Source: Butyrivibrio sp.
GTDB taxonomy: Bacteria > Bacillota_A > Clostridia > Lachnospirales > Lachnospiraceae
NCBI GenBank assembly: GCA_024690635.1
Contig: JAILOW010000028.1
Location: forward strand, 1 to 33,772
Length of the DNA stretch: 33,772 nucleotides
Reading direction: 5' to 3'
Shown here piece by piece: positions 7,128 to 15,960 of the stretch. How positions within the stretch are numbered: position 1 is the first letter of the stretch; every line of letters begins with the position of its first letter. A program made the position numbers and the translations under genes. The notes beneath the pieces were generated by a model. It ran no database searches. It worked only from the letters and a program-made list of their open reading frames with translations, and was not told the origin of the DNA.

Positions 7128-10100
7128 ATGCAAAAGAAATCAGGTAAACATGTAATGAATCTTAAACGCATGATCGCAGCTTTATTGAGCGTTGTAATGG
7201 TGTTCTCTTATACACCTTTAAGCGTAAGAGCTGCAGATCTTTTACCGGAAGATGAGTCCATAGTGGCTGCATCTACGGAAAATGCCGAGGATATCATCCC
7301 CGAAGAGGGAGAATCCAACGAAGATGCCGGAGAGATAGGAACTCCGGAAGAGCCGGGAAACCCGGAAGAGGGGGAACCTTCAGGTCAGGAAGATGCTGAC
7401 GATGAGGACTCTGATGGCGAAGGCTCTGATGATGAAACAATTGACCCTGCAGAGGGTGAAGAGACTTTAGAGGCTGAAGATGCCCTTGAAGAAGAGGTTG
7501 TCGAAGAAGCCGAAGAGGAACTTGTAAAAGATACTTCAGCAGGAAAATTCACAGCAAGGATCTATGCGGCAGAGGATTCTCTTCAGGACTGCAGTAATCT
7601 TAATGTTGAAATAAGGTTTTATAATGAACTGAATGCAGAAAGTTTTGCTAGTCATGAGGTTTATGCTATCCATCCCGGAGAAGTAACCTATGAAGATGAT
7701 CCTGATGGACAGCATCGATACGAGAACGGAACACCTGAAGGTGGAGTAGTTATTCCCGAAGGAACCGTGGAAGTTGGTATTGCGATTAACACATGGAGTG
7801 ACACAGCCAAGATAGACGTTGAAAATGGATTCTCATTTAGCTATCTGGAATCGGCCAGTGTTTCTGTCGACGATTTTATAAGTGCAGCTACTACGAGTGC
7901 CGGTTTCAGATTTGAGTTTACAAATGAAGGATCTTTTGATCTCGTACTTCCCTTTGTCCCTAACGAAAGCGCCATTCCCAACGATAATGGCGGAACATAC
8001 AGAGTTACGGTAGATGAGAGTGGTGAACTTGATCCTCATCCTGAAGTTGGCGTACAGTTCAGTACTGAGGATGGCGCTACCAAATATAGTGTTTCAAACA
8101 GTATGGAAAATTGGGTTGACTTTCCTAAGGGTTCAGGTGACAGTTTACCTACATCCTTTACTGTGTCACTGGATGCTACAGGAGTTAAATTCCTTCAGAA
8201 TGCCAGAATACTGGTAAAACGAAACGGAGAATACACCCCGGAAGAATATGATATGTTCGATATACTCAGAAATGATGGCGAACATAAATATACATTCCCC
8301 GCTGATGCATCGACGGATGATCCCGATGGCGACGTTGTGGAGTTTAATCCCGAGTATTCCTACGAGATCGAGGTAACTTTCAGCAATACCAGAAGCGTTT
8401 GCTGGAGTTACAAAGAAAAAGATCGTAATACAGATTACTTTGTTGAACACTGCCAGATCAACCTTTGGGAAGAAGATCCCAATAATGCCGGCACTTGGAT
8501 CGCAAGGAATATCTATGACGAGCAGGATTCCAGTGATACAAGCGGCAAGTTTGCCAATTATCAGCTCACTATAGGTGAGACCTATTACTTCAAGCTTGTT
8601 CCCGATTATGGTTATCAGATAGCAGGTCTTAACATCAATGGATATACCATTGCACCTCAGGATGCAACCGGTGTGTTCAAGTTTGTTATGTCTGATTCCA
8701 ACTTCCATATTTCCGGAGTTGTATACGAAGTCGGTAATATTGCAAATATCACTTCTGAGAGCGTTGGATATACAACAATCAACGGAAGCGACGTGGGCAG
8801 CCTTGATATGGCAGATCTGATGGATCCTGACATGGGCGGAAGTACCATGGTCAGCATTACCGACACTGATACTTCTAATACCTACACGACTGTCAATGCT
8901 GTAAAAGATCTCGTTCCTGAGTGCACTCTTGATATAAGCGTAAATCAGGCTGTTGACAAGGGTACAGCAGTTGAAGGTGTAGAGCAGTACTGGACAAAGC
9001 CTATCGATTTGACGGGTAACCATGCTGAGTTTGAACTTGTTTACGACGGCGTTGAAGGAGCAACTTACACGGTCCTCAGAGAGCATGAAGGTGAAGATCC
9101 CGAGATCATTGCTGCAACTTATGATGGCAGAAAACTTAAGTTTACTACCGACAAGTGCTCAAAATTTACCGTGCTCAGAAACGCACTTGATGAAGAGCTT
9201 GATCCCAAGGACCTTACCTTTGATCTTAAAGATGTAGTGTTTGACGATGACACGACATATGCTCTTATCCCAAAGAAGGGCCTTGCGCAGGTTGGAAGTA
9301 CAACCAATTACACATACACCGGAAAAGGCAATATTCAGATCGAAGTAAAGGATAAGAAAGATTTAACTCAATCTCTGAACAAAGAAGATATTTCCGGAAC
9401 AGATAAGGACTTTATAAACAGACTTGGCTTACTTGCAAGGACTGCAGAAAACGAAGAAGATCCTTTATTCTTCTTTACTGAGGACGACGGCGGCGCTATT
9501 ATTACCATTCCTGCAATAAGTGATGATGACAGACATCCTCATCCCATAAGAGAGCTCCTTGAAAGAGCTACAAAGGCCATTCCGTCGACTGCACCTGTAG
9601 GAACAAAGCCCACCGTTACACCTGCATTTGAATGGCGCCATGACGTGCCTCACAGACTTGTTAGATTAAATAATACCGAAGAGGTTGAATATAACACACC
9701 GGATCCCGATCCTTACTGGGAGTGGGCACTTGACGACGAAGGACATACAAAAAATTACGGCTACATTACAGGTGAAGACTATATCTATGTTGAAGCCCAT
9801 GGCATTAACAACGCAGCCATTACATCTCTTACCTATAGAGTAATTGACTGCTATCCCGAGGAAAAAGACGATGGCGAAGTTGTTGCGTGGAGATATGAAG
9901 AGGCTTATCCCATGGGAACAGCCAAGCTTGTAGATGAGGAATCAGGAATTTACAGAATCCCTATTCCCAAGCCTTATGATTACATTTTCTGGGAAAGACT
10001 CGGAGTTGAGATCTCTGCTAAGACTCAGCCCATGACAACTGTTACCGTGGACTTTGGCGAAGACACTTCCAAGTACATCCACTTTGATTTGGAAGGAGGC

Positions 10101-13100
10101 GACTTCACTTCAATTTTTGATGTTACGGCAAGAGTCGGAGCATCTCTTTACGATGTGAGCCTTGACAGAACAAGAGATGATAAAAATGTTTACAGGACTT
10201 CAGTTCCTAAAGGAAGCACAGTCGCTATTACTGTTACGCCAGGAGAAGGCACCTACAATAAAGTAACAGGCGCAATGATCAATGATGCAAGTAAAAATAA
10301 CGGCAAAGTTGTTGCTCCTTCCAAAACAGGAGAATTTACGCTTGATACCAAGGGTAAGGACGCAGTAAGTCTTTCTGCCAAGGTGGCAGCAGTTAATAAG
10401 CTTGTTATATTAGAGCCTGAGGAGAACGAAGAATACGTTCCTTACAAAGGAAAATATACTCTTCCATATGATAAGGTATTTAAGGCCTATGTAACAAACG
10501 GTACTATAGTTGCCGGTTATCACAATGTTAAGTTAGTAATAGCAGAAGATCCCATCTTCAAAAACGGCAACAATGCAATTGCGCAAAAAGCCGGAGAGAT
10601 TACCATTGACAGTGGCGTTTTGACTACTTCAGGTGAGTTCCTTAACCTTGCCGGCAATAGTATGACTCTTAAAGCTGATGTTGGCGGAACTATATTTACT
10701 GCTTTAATTGCATTCACGAAACCTATCGATGCAATAACCATCGCAGCAGAAAAGGATGGAGTAATCACTCTGCCTTATGATACCGATGCAGAGATCAAGA
10801 TCACTCTTCCCAAGGGTTCAGATCCCGAAGATCTTACAGTTGTGACAAGAGGTAAGGAGGAAGACGAATATCCTCTTGATGTGGGCTTCTACGAAGATGG
10901 AATTCTTCACATTAGTAACTATGATGTGTATGCAAACTACAAGCCTGATGAGCCCAATAATGCGGCTACCATTGATTTTTATGTAAGAGGGAATGCCACA
11001 CCTATTCACTCATGTGAGATTAGGTTTACAAATCCTATTAAAGGTAAAAAGCCTACAATCAAGGCCAATGCTTCTCTTACAGATCACCACAGTCTTGGTC
11101 TTAGCCTGTCACTTCCTAAGGGACTTAAGGCTTCGACCAATATGTACTTCAAGGTTGAAGCAAAAGGCACCAGTGAAGACGCTGCCACCTATGAAAACGG
11201 CGAAGGAGACGTCATCTATGAAAAGAATCCTGTTTATTACATAGATGCATCCACCAAGACCTATGCTATGACAGTTGTTCCTTATGAAACAGACTGTGAA
11301 ATGGGATGGCCTGTAGAGTATGAACTTGAAGCTACTCTTGTTTATGCTCATTATGAACAGGGCGAAAACCCTAGTAAGTGGATAGAAAAAGGCTCTTCAG
11401 ATAAAAAGAGTGACAAGATCAATATAACCACCAAGGGCCTTAAATATGAGACTAAGCTGACTCTTACAAAGAAACTGCCTAAAGTTGTTTATAACGGCAT
11501 GCAGTCAGTTACGGTTGCAGTGCCTAAATGGTCAGCAGGAACTACAGTCAGAAGCCTTGACAGAGTAGCTCTTTTGAATTCCTATGGCAATGAGATCGCT
11601 TACTATGACAGATGGGATAATAATCGTAGCGACAGAGGCGCAAGTATATGGTTCAGTGAAGATGGTACTATCCTTATAGATACATGCCAGTCTCATTATA
11701 ATGATGAAACAGGCGATTATGACAAGGAGTACCTTGAGCCCGGTAAATACACCGTGGTTGCCACAGCCATCGGAGGACCCGGAGTATTCCCTCAGGCATC
11801 TGTTACATTTGATGTAAAACAGAGAATAGCAGGACTTGATATTACTGCACCTACATCTGTTCTTAAGCCTTACAATAAAGCTGTTTCATTTAAGGCCGGT
11901 GTCACATATTTTGGCGACTTTGATATGAAACCCGCCAAGAAGAAGGTAGAGTGGGAAGTCATAAAGGGACGCGATGACGAAGGATATGATATAGATCTTG
12001 AAGATACCCATCTTGCCGGAATGGTAAGCATAAAGAACGGCAAAGTAACCATTGCCAAAGGCTTAAAGCTCAGTGCCAATCCTTCGGATAATACCTTTAT
12101 GATCAAGGTTTGGGCAACCGATTTCTCCGAGAACAGTTTTGTAGAAGCATACAGTGAGCCCATTGAGATCACTGCTGAAGCTCTGGTTCCCACCAAGATG
12201 TACTTCAGATGGTACAACGAAGAAGAAAAGATATATCACTATTCTGATATTACGGAAGAAAATATCAAGAAAAAGATGAAGTTCCCTACAAGCTCCATCA
12301 ACTATGCTCAGGTACAGGTACTTGACCAGTACGGCCGTGATATGGACGTAGATATCAATACCAGCAAGATCACGTACGACAAGGCCAGCAATGAGCTTAG
12401 AGTGACTAAGCCCGCCAAGATGAAAGTAACCGCAAAGTCAAAGGACGGCGGAAAGAAGTCCAAGACACTTGCCTTTACCACAATTTATACAAACGGCGAT
12501 TACGACCTTAACGTATCTATCTATGATGCAAGCTATGAGCAGGGATGGGACAGAACCGAGCCTATTCTTTCCAAAGAAGACAGTATGACTGACAATAAGA
12601 CCGCTATTAATACGTACAGCGGAAACAGTTATATTTACTTCAACGTTGGCGGTGTATGGAAAGAAAGAGATGGTGAGGATAATCTTACAGGAAATTGGGA
12701 CTTTGGCAACAATGCTCTCATTTCTCACAAACTCACTATTAAGGGCGGCAAGGTAGTAAAGACAACCTATGGTGAGTACGAGCACTATGCAACCTACAAG
12801 ATCCTTCCTTCTGAAAAAGAGACTGTTGTCACTGTAAAAGACAACACCAAGGATTCCAGATATCCTGACAGAAAGAAGGGAACAACTTACACCTACAAGA
12901 TCATAAATTCAGGTATCAGCAATACCAAGGCCATAAAGATCACAGCCGACAAGAAGTCTATCTATAACAGGCTGTGGGCCCCTGTTGAATGGTTTGTAGA
13001 TAAACGTAAAGTGCCCAATACCGTTAATTACAAGTTAAAGAAAGTTCCTACAGCAGCTGAAGGAAAGAAACTTGTAGTAAGACTTACAATGAATGAGGCA

Positions 13101-13994
13101 AACGGAAGCAGGCGTAATCTGGCAAGGTTCATGGGACTGATCCCCATGGACAGTGATGAGTTAAATGCAGAAGGTGTTTACATGCCGATCAGCAGTGACG
13201 GTAAATTTACCGTGGACTTCTTTAGGGAGACTGAAGCAGACGATCATAATCATTATTATGAATTCTGGGAGACTCCTGTCGGCACATACAGCTTCTATGC
13301 AACCATCGGTCAGGCTGACAATGAAGCAGGTGAAGGCTTTACTCCACTTGCCAAGATGAGCACGGTTAAGATCAAGCTTGCGAAAGTTCCTACAGCTACA
13401 GGATCCTTCAAAAAGACAGCGATCACTGTAGATCCTGAGACAGGAACAGATGTGGAAATAGCTTCTGTTAAAAACGGATTTGGTGTAAAGCTGGATGTTT
13501 GGAATGAAAAGGAATTTGATTCAGATCCTGATGAATTCAGATCTCATGCATATTACACCTTAAGCACCAACACAAAGGGTAATGTGAACAGATTCATGGA
13601 TCTCTTTGGTTTTGAAAATCCTATGAGAACAACAGGTGGTCAGACTAAGGTTGGCAGATATATCCTTGGTGATGTTGAAGATGAAAATCCTGTGCTCCAT
13701 GCAAATGAAGTCTTTGGTCAGTTCCCTATCGATGTGGCACCCGGCAAAATAGCCGAGATAAGAGGCTGGGGCGATCTGTATGCGCTTAAGAACGGTAGCT
13801 ACAAAGATGATGGCGGTGATCCTGTTGGTACGGAAAAACAGCAAAAGTCTGCTTACACCAAGTGGGCTAAGGCAAATCTTACCGGATATATTGGTTATGA
13901 TGTAGTGGACTACGGCGGAAATAGCAGAACTGTTTATCAGAAGGTTACTGTGAATATTGATAATGTTCTTGAAGCCTACAAACCTGAGCCTTAA
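7128..13994 (+). CDS. Very large secreted protein (2288 aa), acidic N-terminal linker, no recognised anchor
   Basis: The start at ATG 7128 has GGAGGG 5 bases upstream; a GTG six bases earlier overlaps that site. Residues 10-36 form a Sec signal peptide (NLKRMIAALLSVVMVFSY, then SVRA-A-D cleavage near residue 35/36). Residues about 40-132 are extremely rich in Glu and Asp, a linker-like region. The remaining 2100 residues are strand-rich, with motifs reminiscent of bacterial Ig-like modules (for example GLDITAPTSVLKPYNKAVSF, and paired FTxPI segments near residues 1210 and 1300), but no catalytic signature was recognised. The C-terminus has no LPXTG motif, SLH, choline-binding, dockerin or type IX signal. 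It is therefore probably secreted or non-covalently surface-bound, perhaps an adhesin. Function unknown. Confidence 0.9.
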   Translation: MQKKSGKHVMNLKRMIAALLSVVMVFSYTPLSVRAADLLPEDESIVAASTENAEDIIPEEGESNEDAGEIGTPEEPGNPEEGEPSGQEDADDEDSDGEGSDDETIDPAEGEETLEAEDALEEEVVEEAEEELVKDTSAGKFTARIYAAEDSLQDCSNLNVEIRFYNELNAESFASHEVYAIHPGEVTYEDDPDGQHRYENGTPEGGVVIPEGTVEVGIAINTWSDTAKIDVENGFSFSYLESASVSVDDFISAATTSAGFRFEFTNEGSFDLVLPFVPNESAIPNDNGGTYRVTVDESGELDPHPEVGVQFSTEDGATKYSVSNSMENWVDFPKGSGDSLPTSFTVSLDATGVKFLQNARILVKRNGEYTPEEYDMFDILRNDGEHKYTFPADASTDDPDGDVVEFNPEYSYEIEVTFSNTRSVCWSYKEKDRNTDYFVEHCQINLWEEDPNNAGTWIARNIYDEQDSSDTSGKFANYQLTIGETYYFKLVPDYGYQIAGLNINGYTIAPQDATGVFKFVMSDSNFHISGVVYEVGNIANITSESVGYTTINGSDVGSLDMADLMDPDMGGSTMVSITDTDTSNTYTTVNAVKDLVPECTLDISVNQAVDKGTAVEGVEQYWTKPIDLTGNHAEFELVYDGVEGATYTVLREHEGEDPEIIAATYDGRKLKFTTDKCSKFTVLRNALDEELDPKDLTFDLKDVVFDDDTTYALIPKKGLAQVGSTTNYTYTGKGNIQIEVKDKKDLTQSLNKEDISGTDKDFINRLGLLARTAENEEDPLFFFTEDDGGAIITIPAISDDDRHPHPIRELLERATKAIPSTAPVGTKPTVTPAFEWRHDVPHRLVRLNNTEEVEYNTPDPDPYWEWALDDEGHTKNYGYITGEDYIYVEAHGINNAAITSLTYRVIDCYPEEKDDGEVVAWRYEEAYPMGTAKLVDEESGIYRIPIPKPYDYIFWERLGVEISAKTQPMTTVTVDFGEDTSKYIHFDLEGGDFTSIFDVTARVGASLYDVSLDRTRDDKNVYRTSVPKGSTVAITVTPGEGTYNKVTGAMINDASKNNGKVVAPSKTGEFTLDTKGKDAVSLSAKVAAVNKLVILEPEENEEYVPYKGKYTLPYDKVFKAYVTNGTIVAGYHNVKLVIAEDPIFKNGNNAIAQKAGEITIDSGVLTTSGEFLNLAGNSMTLKADVGGTIFTALIAFTKPIDAITIAAEKDGVITLPYDTDAEIKITLPKGSDPEDLTVVTRGKEEDEYPLDVGFYEDGILHISNYDVYANYKPDEPNNAATIDFYVRGNATPIHSCEIRFTNPIKGKKPTIKANASLTDHHSLGLSLSLPKGLKASTNMYFKVEAKGTSEDAATYENGEGDVIYEKNPVYYIDASTKTYAMTVVPYETDCEMGWPVEYELEATLVYAHYEQGENPSKWIEKGSSDKKSDKINITTKGLKYETKLTLTKKLPKVVYNGMQSVTVAVPKWSAGTTVRSLDRVALLNSYGNEIAYYDRWDNNRSDRGASIWFSEDGTILIDTCQSHYNDETGDYDKEYLEPGKYTVVATAIGGPGVFPQASVTFDVKQRIAGLDITAPTSVLKPYNKAVSFKAGVTYFGDFDMKPAKKKVEWEVIKGRDDEGYDIDLEDTHLAGMVSIKNGKVTIAKGLKLSANPSDNTFMIKVWATDFSENSFVEAYSEPIEITAEALVPTKMYFRWYNEEEKIYHYSDITEENIKKKMKFPTSSINYAQVQVLDQYGRDMDVDINTSKITYDKASNELRVTKPAKMKVTAKSKDGGKKSKTLAFTTIYTNGDYDLNVSIYDASYEQGWDRTEPILSKEDSMTDNKTAINTYSGNSYIYFNVGGVWKERDGEDNLTGNWDFGNNALISHKLTIKGGKVVKTTYGEYEHYATYKILPSEKETVVTVKDNTKDSRYPDRKKGTTYTYKIINSGISNTKAIKITADKKSIYNRLWAPVEWFVDKRKVPNTVNYKLKKVPTAAEGKKLVVRLTMNEANGSRRNLARFMGLIPMDSDELNAEGVYMPISSDGKFTVDFFRETEADDHNHYYEFWETPVGTYSFYATIGQADNEAGEGFTPLAKMSTVKIKLAKVPTATGSFKKTAITVDPETGTDVEIASVKNGFGVKLDVWNEKEFDSDPDEFRSHAYYTLSTNTKGNVNRFMDLFGFENPMRTTGGQTKVGRYILGDVEDENPVLHANEVFGQFPIDVAPGKIAEIRGWGDLYALKNGSYKDDGGDPVGTEKQQKSAYTKWAKANLTGYIGYDVVDYGGNSRTVYQKVTVNIDNVLEAYKPEP

Positions 13995-14097
13995 GATCCG
14001 GAAAAAGATCATAAGATTAATAATTAAAGGCGGGACCCTTCGGTCAATGTCATTAAGTTAAGATGACAAAACACTTGACACGAATGCCAAAAAGTGC

Positions 14098-14142
14098 GGC
14101 CGCTTTCGCTACTGATAGTATTAAAAGGTAGCGAAAGCGGCC
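14098..14142. repeat. Perfect 15-bp inverted repeat inside the element
   Basis: GGCCGCTTTCGCTAC (14098-14112) and GTAGCGAAAGCGGCC (14128-14142) are exact reverse complements with a 15-base loop. It lies 26 bases before the AAGGAGG of the short ORF. Insertion sequences often carry such a hairpin ahead of the transposase start to limit expression from outside transcripts. Confidence 0.75.
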
Positions 14143-14180
14143 CTTGTAATTAGGAAAAACTGATTGCAAGGAGGTTATAC

Positions 14181-14216
14181 ATGAAACCGAAACACATTAA
14201 AGATGTTCAGAAATAA
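14181..14216 (+). CDS. 11-codon ORF (MKPKHIKDVQK), possible transposase start or leader peptide
   Basis: The ATG is preceded by AAGGAGG with 6-base spacing, an ideal ribosome binding site. It encodes MKPKHIKDVQK and stops at TAA, just before a terminator-like hairpin. It may be the preserved start of a deleted transposase. Alternatively it is a genuine short peptide. Nothing shows it is functional. Confidence 0.35.
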   Translation: MKPKHIKDVQK

Positions 14217-14218
14217 AA

Positions 14219-14266
14219 CAAGAGCGGTGAAGATATAAATATCTCCATTGCTCTTGCTGATTTTTG
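14219..14266 (+). terminator. Terminator-like hairpin inside the 293-bp element
   Basis: CAAGAGC (14219-14225) pairs with GCTCTTG (14250-14256), with inner pairing through AGATAT/ATATCT, followed by CTGATTTTT. It directly follows the 11-codon ORF. Confidence 0.6.
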
Positions 14267-14355
14267 GGTTTGTCCCTTAAGTGTTCAATGTAAACTTAAT
14301 GACATTGACCTTTGTCTGGGTCCCTCTGAAATATCCAATGTTCTATTTTCCCCGT

Positions 14356-14514
14356 TCATTCCTGTGGTGAGAACTGGTCCTTGCCCACGCTGCATAGCGG
14401 ACAGGTGAAATCTGCTGGGAGATCATCCCATTTGGTTCCTGGAGCAATCCCGTTATCTGGATCACCTGCTGCCTCATCATAAACATAGCCACATACATTA
14501 CATACGTACTTCAT
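14356..14514 (-). CDS. Rubredoxin
   Basis: The 52-residue product starts [18 protein letters not shown] and has the two iron-binding pairs Cys5/Cys8 (CNVC) and Cys38/Cys41 (CPLC), plus the conserved [11 protein letters not shown] core. AGGAGG lies 9 bases before the start. Rubredoxins are small cytoplasmic electron carriers that feed rubrerythrin, superoxide reductase and flavodiiron proteins. It is the last gene of the minus-strand oxygen-defence cluster, 57 bases after the flavin reductase/rubredoxin fusion. Length and motifs are fully typical, and the call is secure. Confidence 0.95.
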   Translation of the reverse strand: MKYVCNVCGYVYDEAAGDPDNGIAPGTKWDDLPADFTCPLCSVGKDQFSPQE

Positions 14515-14571
14515 AAGATTATCCTCCTATCTTTTCGAATAGTACAAAAAAGTCAGTAATTGACTATTATT

Positions 14572-14645
14572 TTATCTGATTATTTTCTCAAAGTCATCTT
14601 TTCCGTGCTTACAAATAGGACAAATGAAATCGTCTGGAAGCTCTT
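14572..14645. repeat. 74-bp direct repeat, copy A (inside the flavin reductase/rubredoxin gene)
   Basis: Compared base by base with 16373-16446, 72 of 74 positions agree. This copy encodes the C-terminal rubredoxin segment ELPDDFICPICKHGKDDFE and the stop of the fusion gene. Homology ends abruptly after GCTCTT. Confidence 0.85.
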
Positions 14646-15213
14646 CCCCAACGTATTCATATCCGCATATCATACAGCGCCAGATGGTCTCGCCCTTTGG
14701 AGTTTCACCAACAGGCTGAGGCTTTGGTTTGATGTTGCTTTGATAATACTCATAGGTGCAGGATGGCGTATCTGATAGCACTGTCATGAAGGTTGGCTCA
14801 CAAATAAAGAGTGTGTGGGAGCCAAGGTCCACTTCTTTTTCAACTTTAAGTGAGAAGTAAGCATTGGTTCCGGCAATGATGTATGGAATACCATTTTCTG
14901 CCATCTGATAGGTAGTGTAATCCTTGGAGAACTTATCAACATCCCTGCCAGACTGGAATCCAAAGTGCTTGAACATATCAAATCCCGCAGAGGTGCTGAT
15001 GACAGATATGTTGCAGGCGCCAGTTGCTTTTACCATGTCATGGGTGTAATTGGACTTGTTGATTGCAATGGATATCCGATTTGGATCTGATGCCACCTGA
15101 ATCGCCGTGTTAATGATGCAGCCATTCATCTTGTCTCCCTGCCTTGCGGTACAGACAAAAAGTCCGTAAGACAGCTTGTACATTGCTTTGGTGTTGATTT
15201 CGGTAGTACTCAT
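14572..15213 (-). CDS. Flavin reductase-like protein fused to a C-terminal rubredoxin (flavoredoxin-rubredoxin)
   Basis: The 213-residue protein has an N-terminal FMN-binding flavin reductase domain (about residues 8-160; YGLFVCTARQGDKMNGCIINTA and KVEKEVDLGSHTLFICEP are typical) and a C-terminal rubredoxin domain with Cys180/Cys183 (CMIC) and Cys198/Cys201 (CPIC). This resembles the high-molecular-weight rubredoxins of acetogens, which pass electrons from NAD(P)H to oxygen- or peroxide-reducing partners. The start at 15213 is chosen for AAGGAGAG 8 bases upstream. The open frame runs a further 123 codons upstream, but that part is the tail of a broken Rieske oxygenase gene, not part of this family. 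Expressed with rubredoxin downstream. Confidence 0.88.
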   Translation of the reverse strand: MSTTEINTKAMYKLSYGLFVCTARQGDKMNGCIINTAIQVASDPNRISIAINKSNYTHDMVKATGACNISVISTSAGFDMFKHFGFQSGRDVDKFSKDYTTYQMAENGIPYIIAGTNAYFSLKVEKEVDLGSHTLFICEPTFMTVLSDTPSCTYEYYQSNIKPKPQPVGETPKGETIWRCMICGYEYVGEELPDDFICPICKHGKDDFEKIIR

Positions 15214-15848
15214 AGGCGTGCTCTCCTTTCTTGAATGTGCGCTTAAATCAATGGAAATAGTTGCTGTATCTGTATTATTTTCACCTGCTGCCTGGAGTTT
15301 ATTTCTTTTGCTTCTGTATTCCATTATGGGCAAATCTGCTGCCACCAGACATTCATCCATCTTAAGGTCTGATTTCCTGGGATGCTGCGTTTCAACAATA
15401 CGCTTATCTTGCCTCTCTATCACCTTGTTAGCTCTGCTTCCAATCCAGGCAATGAATTTATCAACAGGTTTGAAGCCAGTTATCTTGTTATAGAATCTTA
15501 GAGCTATTACTGCATGCTCTTCATCTACAGGGATGAAGAATTCCAGAATCTGGATTTTATCGGTTACGTGGTTAAGCCACACTACCTTAGGCCGTTGCAG
15601 AGAGTCTTGTTGCCACGTCCAATGGTGTTATGATGAACAAATGCAAGATGGGATACATCTAATGGGATAGCATTTCAGATTGAATCTTGAATAATCAAGA
15701 TCAGAAGATTTGCCATCTGAAGGCACATGAACACACTTAACAGTGGCATCATACTCAATGCCATGGAACGGACATTTGATATTGTCGCTTTCAAGCCAGA
15801 CTTTAGCTTGTCTGATGAGAGAACCGCATACCACTGATTTTTGATCAT
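15214..15848 (-). pseudogene. Rieske-type non-heme iron oxygenase, degraded by several deletions and frameshifts
   Basis: Four conserved pieces occur in the right order but in different frames. The gene start is MIKNQWYAVLSSDKLK (15848-15801), with AAGGCGGC before it. Next comes the second half of the Rieske domain, VWLESDNIKCPFHGIEYD onward (15801-15668). Then comes the mononuclear iron site PLDVSHLAFVHHNTIG (15665-15600), with its DxxHxxxxH motif. Last is the C-terminal domain PKVVWLNHVTDKIQILEFF onward (from 15591). The first Rieske motif (CxHxG) and the linker between the two domains are missing. The intact family is about 330-350 residues, so roughly 100-130 codons are lost. The last piece runs in frame into the flavin reductase start without a stop. 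Confidence 0.75.
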
Positions 15849-15911
15849 AAATGCCGCCTTTCAAACATGAGTTGCTCTGCAAAACAAATACGGTTTCACT
15901 TTTTTGGTAAT

Positions 15912-15948
15912 TTTAAAGCATACGTGTATATTGCACATATGCTTTAAA
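15912..15948. repeat. 15-bp near-perfect inverted repeat between desulfoferrodoxin and the Rieske remnant
   Basis: TTTAAAGCATACGTG (15912-15926) and CACATATGCTTTAAA (15934-15948) pair with one mismatch around a 7-base loop. It lies just past the desulfoferrodoxin stop. No T-run follows on the minus strand, so it is at best a weak terminator or an RNA end-stabilising hairpin. Confidence 0.55.
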
Positions 15949-15960
15949 CAAACGATCATA

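Larger units (their letters stand above)
14032..14324. mobile_element. 293-bp non-autonomous element with terminal inverted repeats
   Basis: The left end reads GGGACCC then, 3 bases on, GGTCAATGTCATTAAGTT (14042-14059). The right end carries the reverse complement: AACTTAATGACATTGACC (14293-14310) and GGGTCCC (14318-14324). This is 25 matching bases per end with a small size difference in the gap. Inside are a perfect 15-bp hairpin, a strong ribosome binding site with an 11-codon ORF, and a terminator-like hairpin. No transposase is present, so it is either a MITE or an internally deleted insertion sequence that kept the transposase start and terminator. I see no clear target duplication. It lies between two converging genes, damaging neither. 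The IS family is not recognised. Confidence 0.7.

Noticed and set aside
7276..7530. Possible tandem repeat array in the acidic segment of the giant protein
   Set aside because: The bases are rich in GAA/GAG/GAT codons but no unit repeats with regular length, so it is compositional bias.
8166..9086. 306-codon open frame on the minus strand inside the giant secreted protein gene
   Set aside because: It lies fully antisense to a gene with a signal peptide and good ribosome binding site; its translation is low-complexity Ile/Ser/Cys-rich and lacks a binding site.
15176..15493. 105-codon plus-strand hydrophobic frame across the Rieske remnant
   Set aside because: It is antisense to the conserved C-terminal Rieske domain and the start of the flavin reductase gene; hydrophobicity follows from the complement of charged codons.
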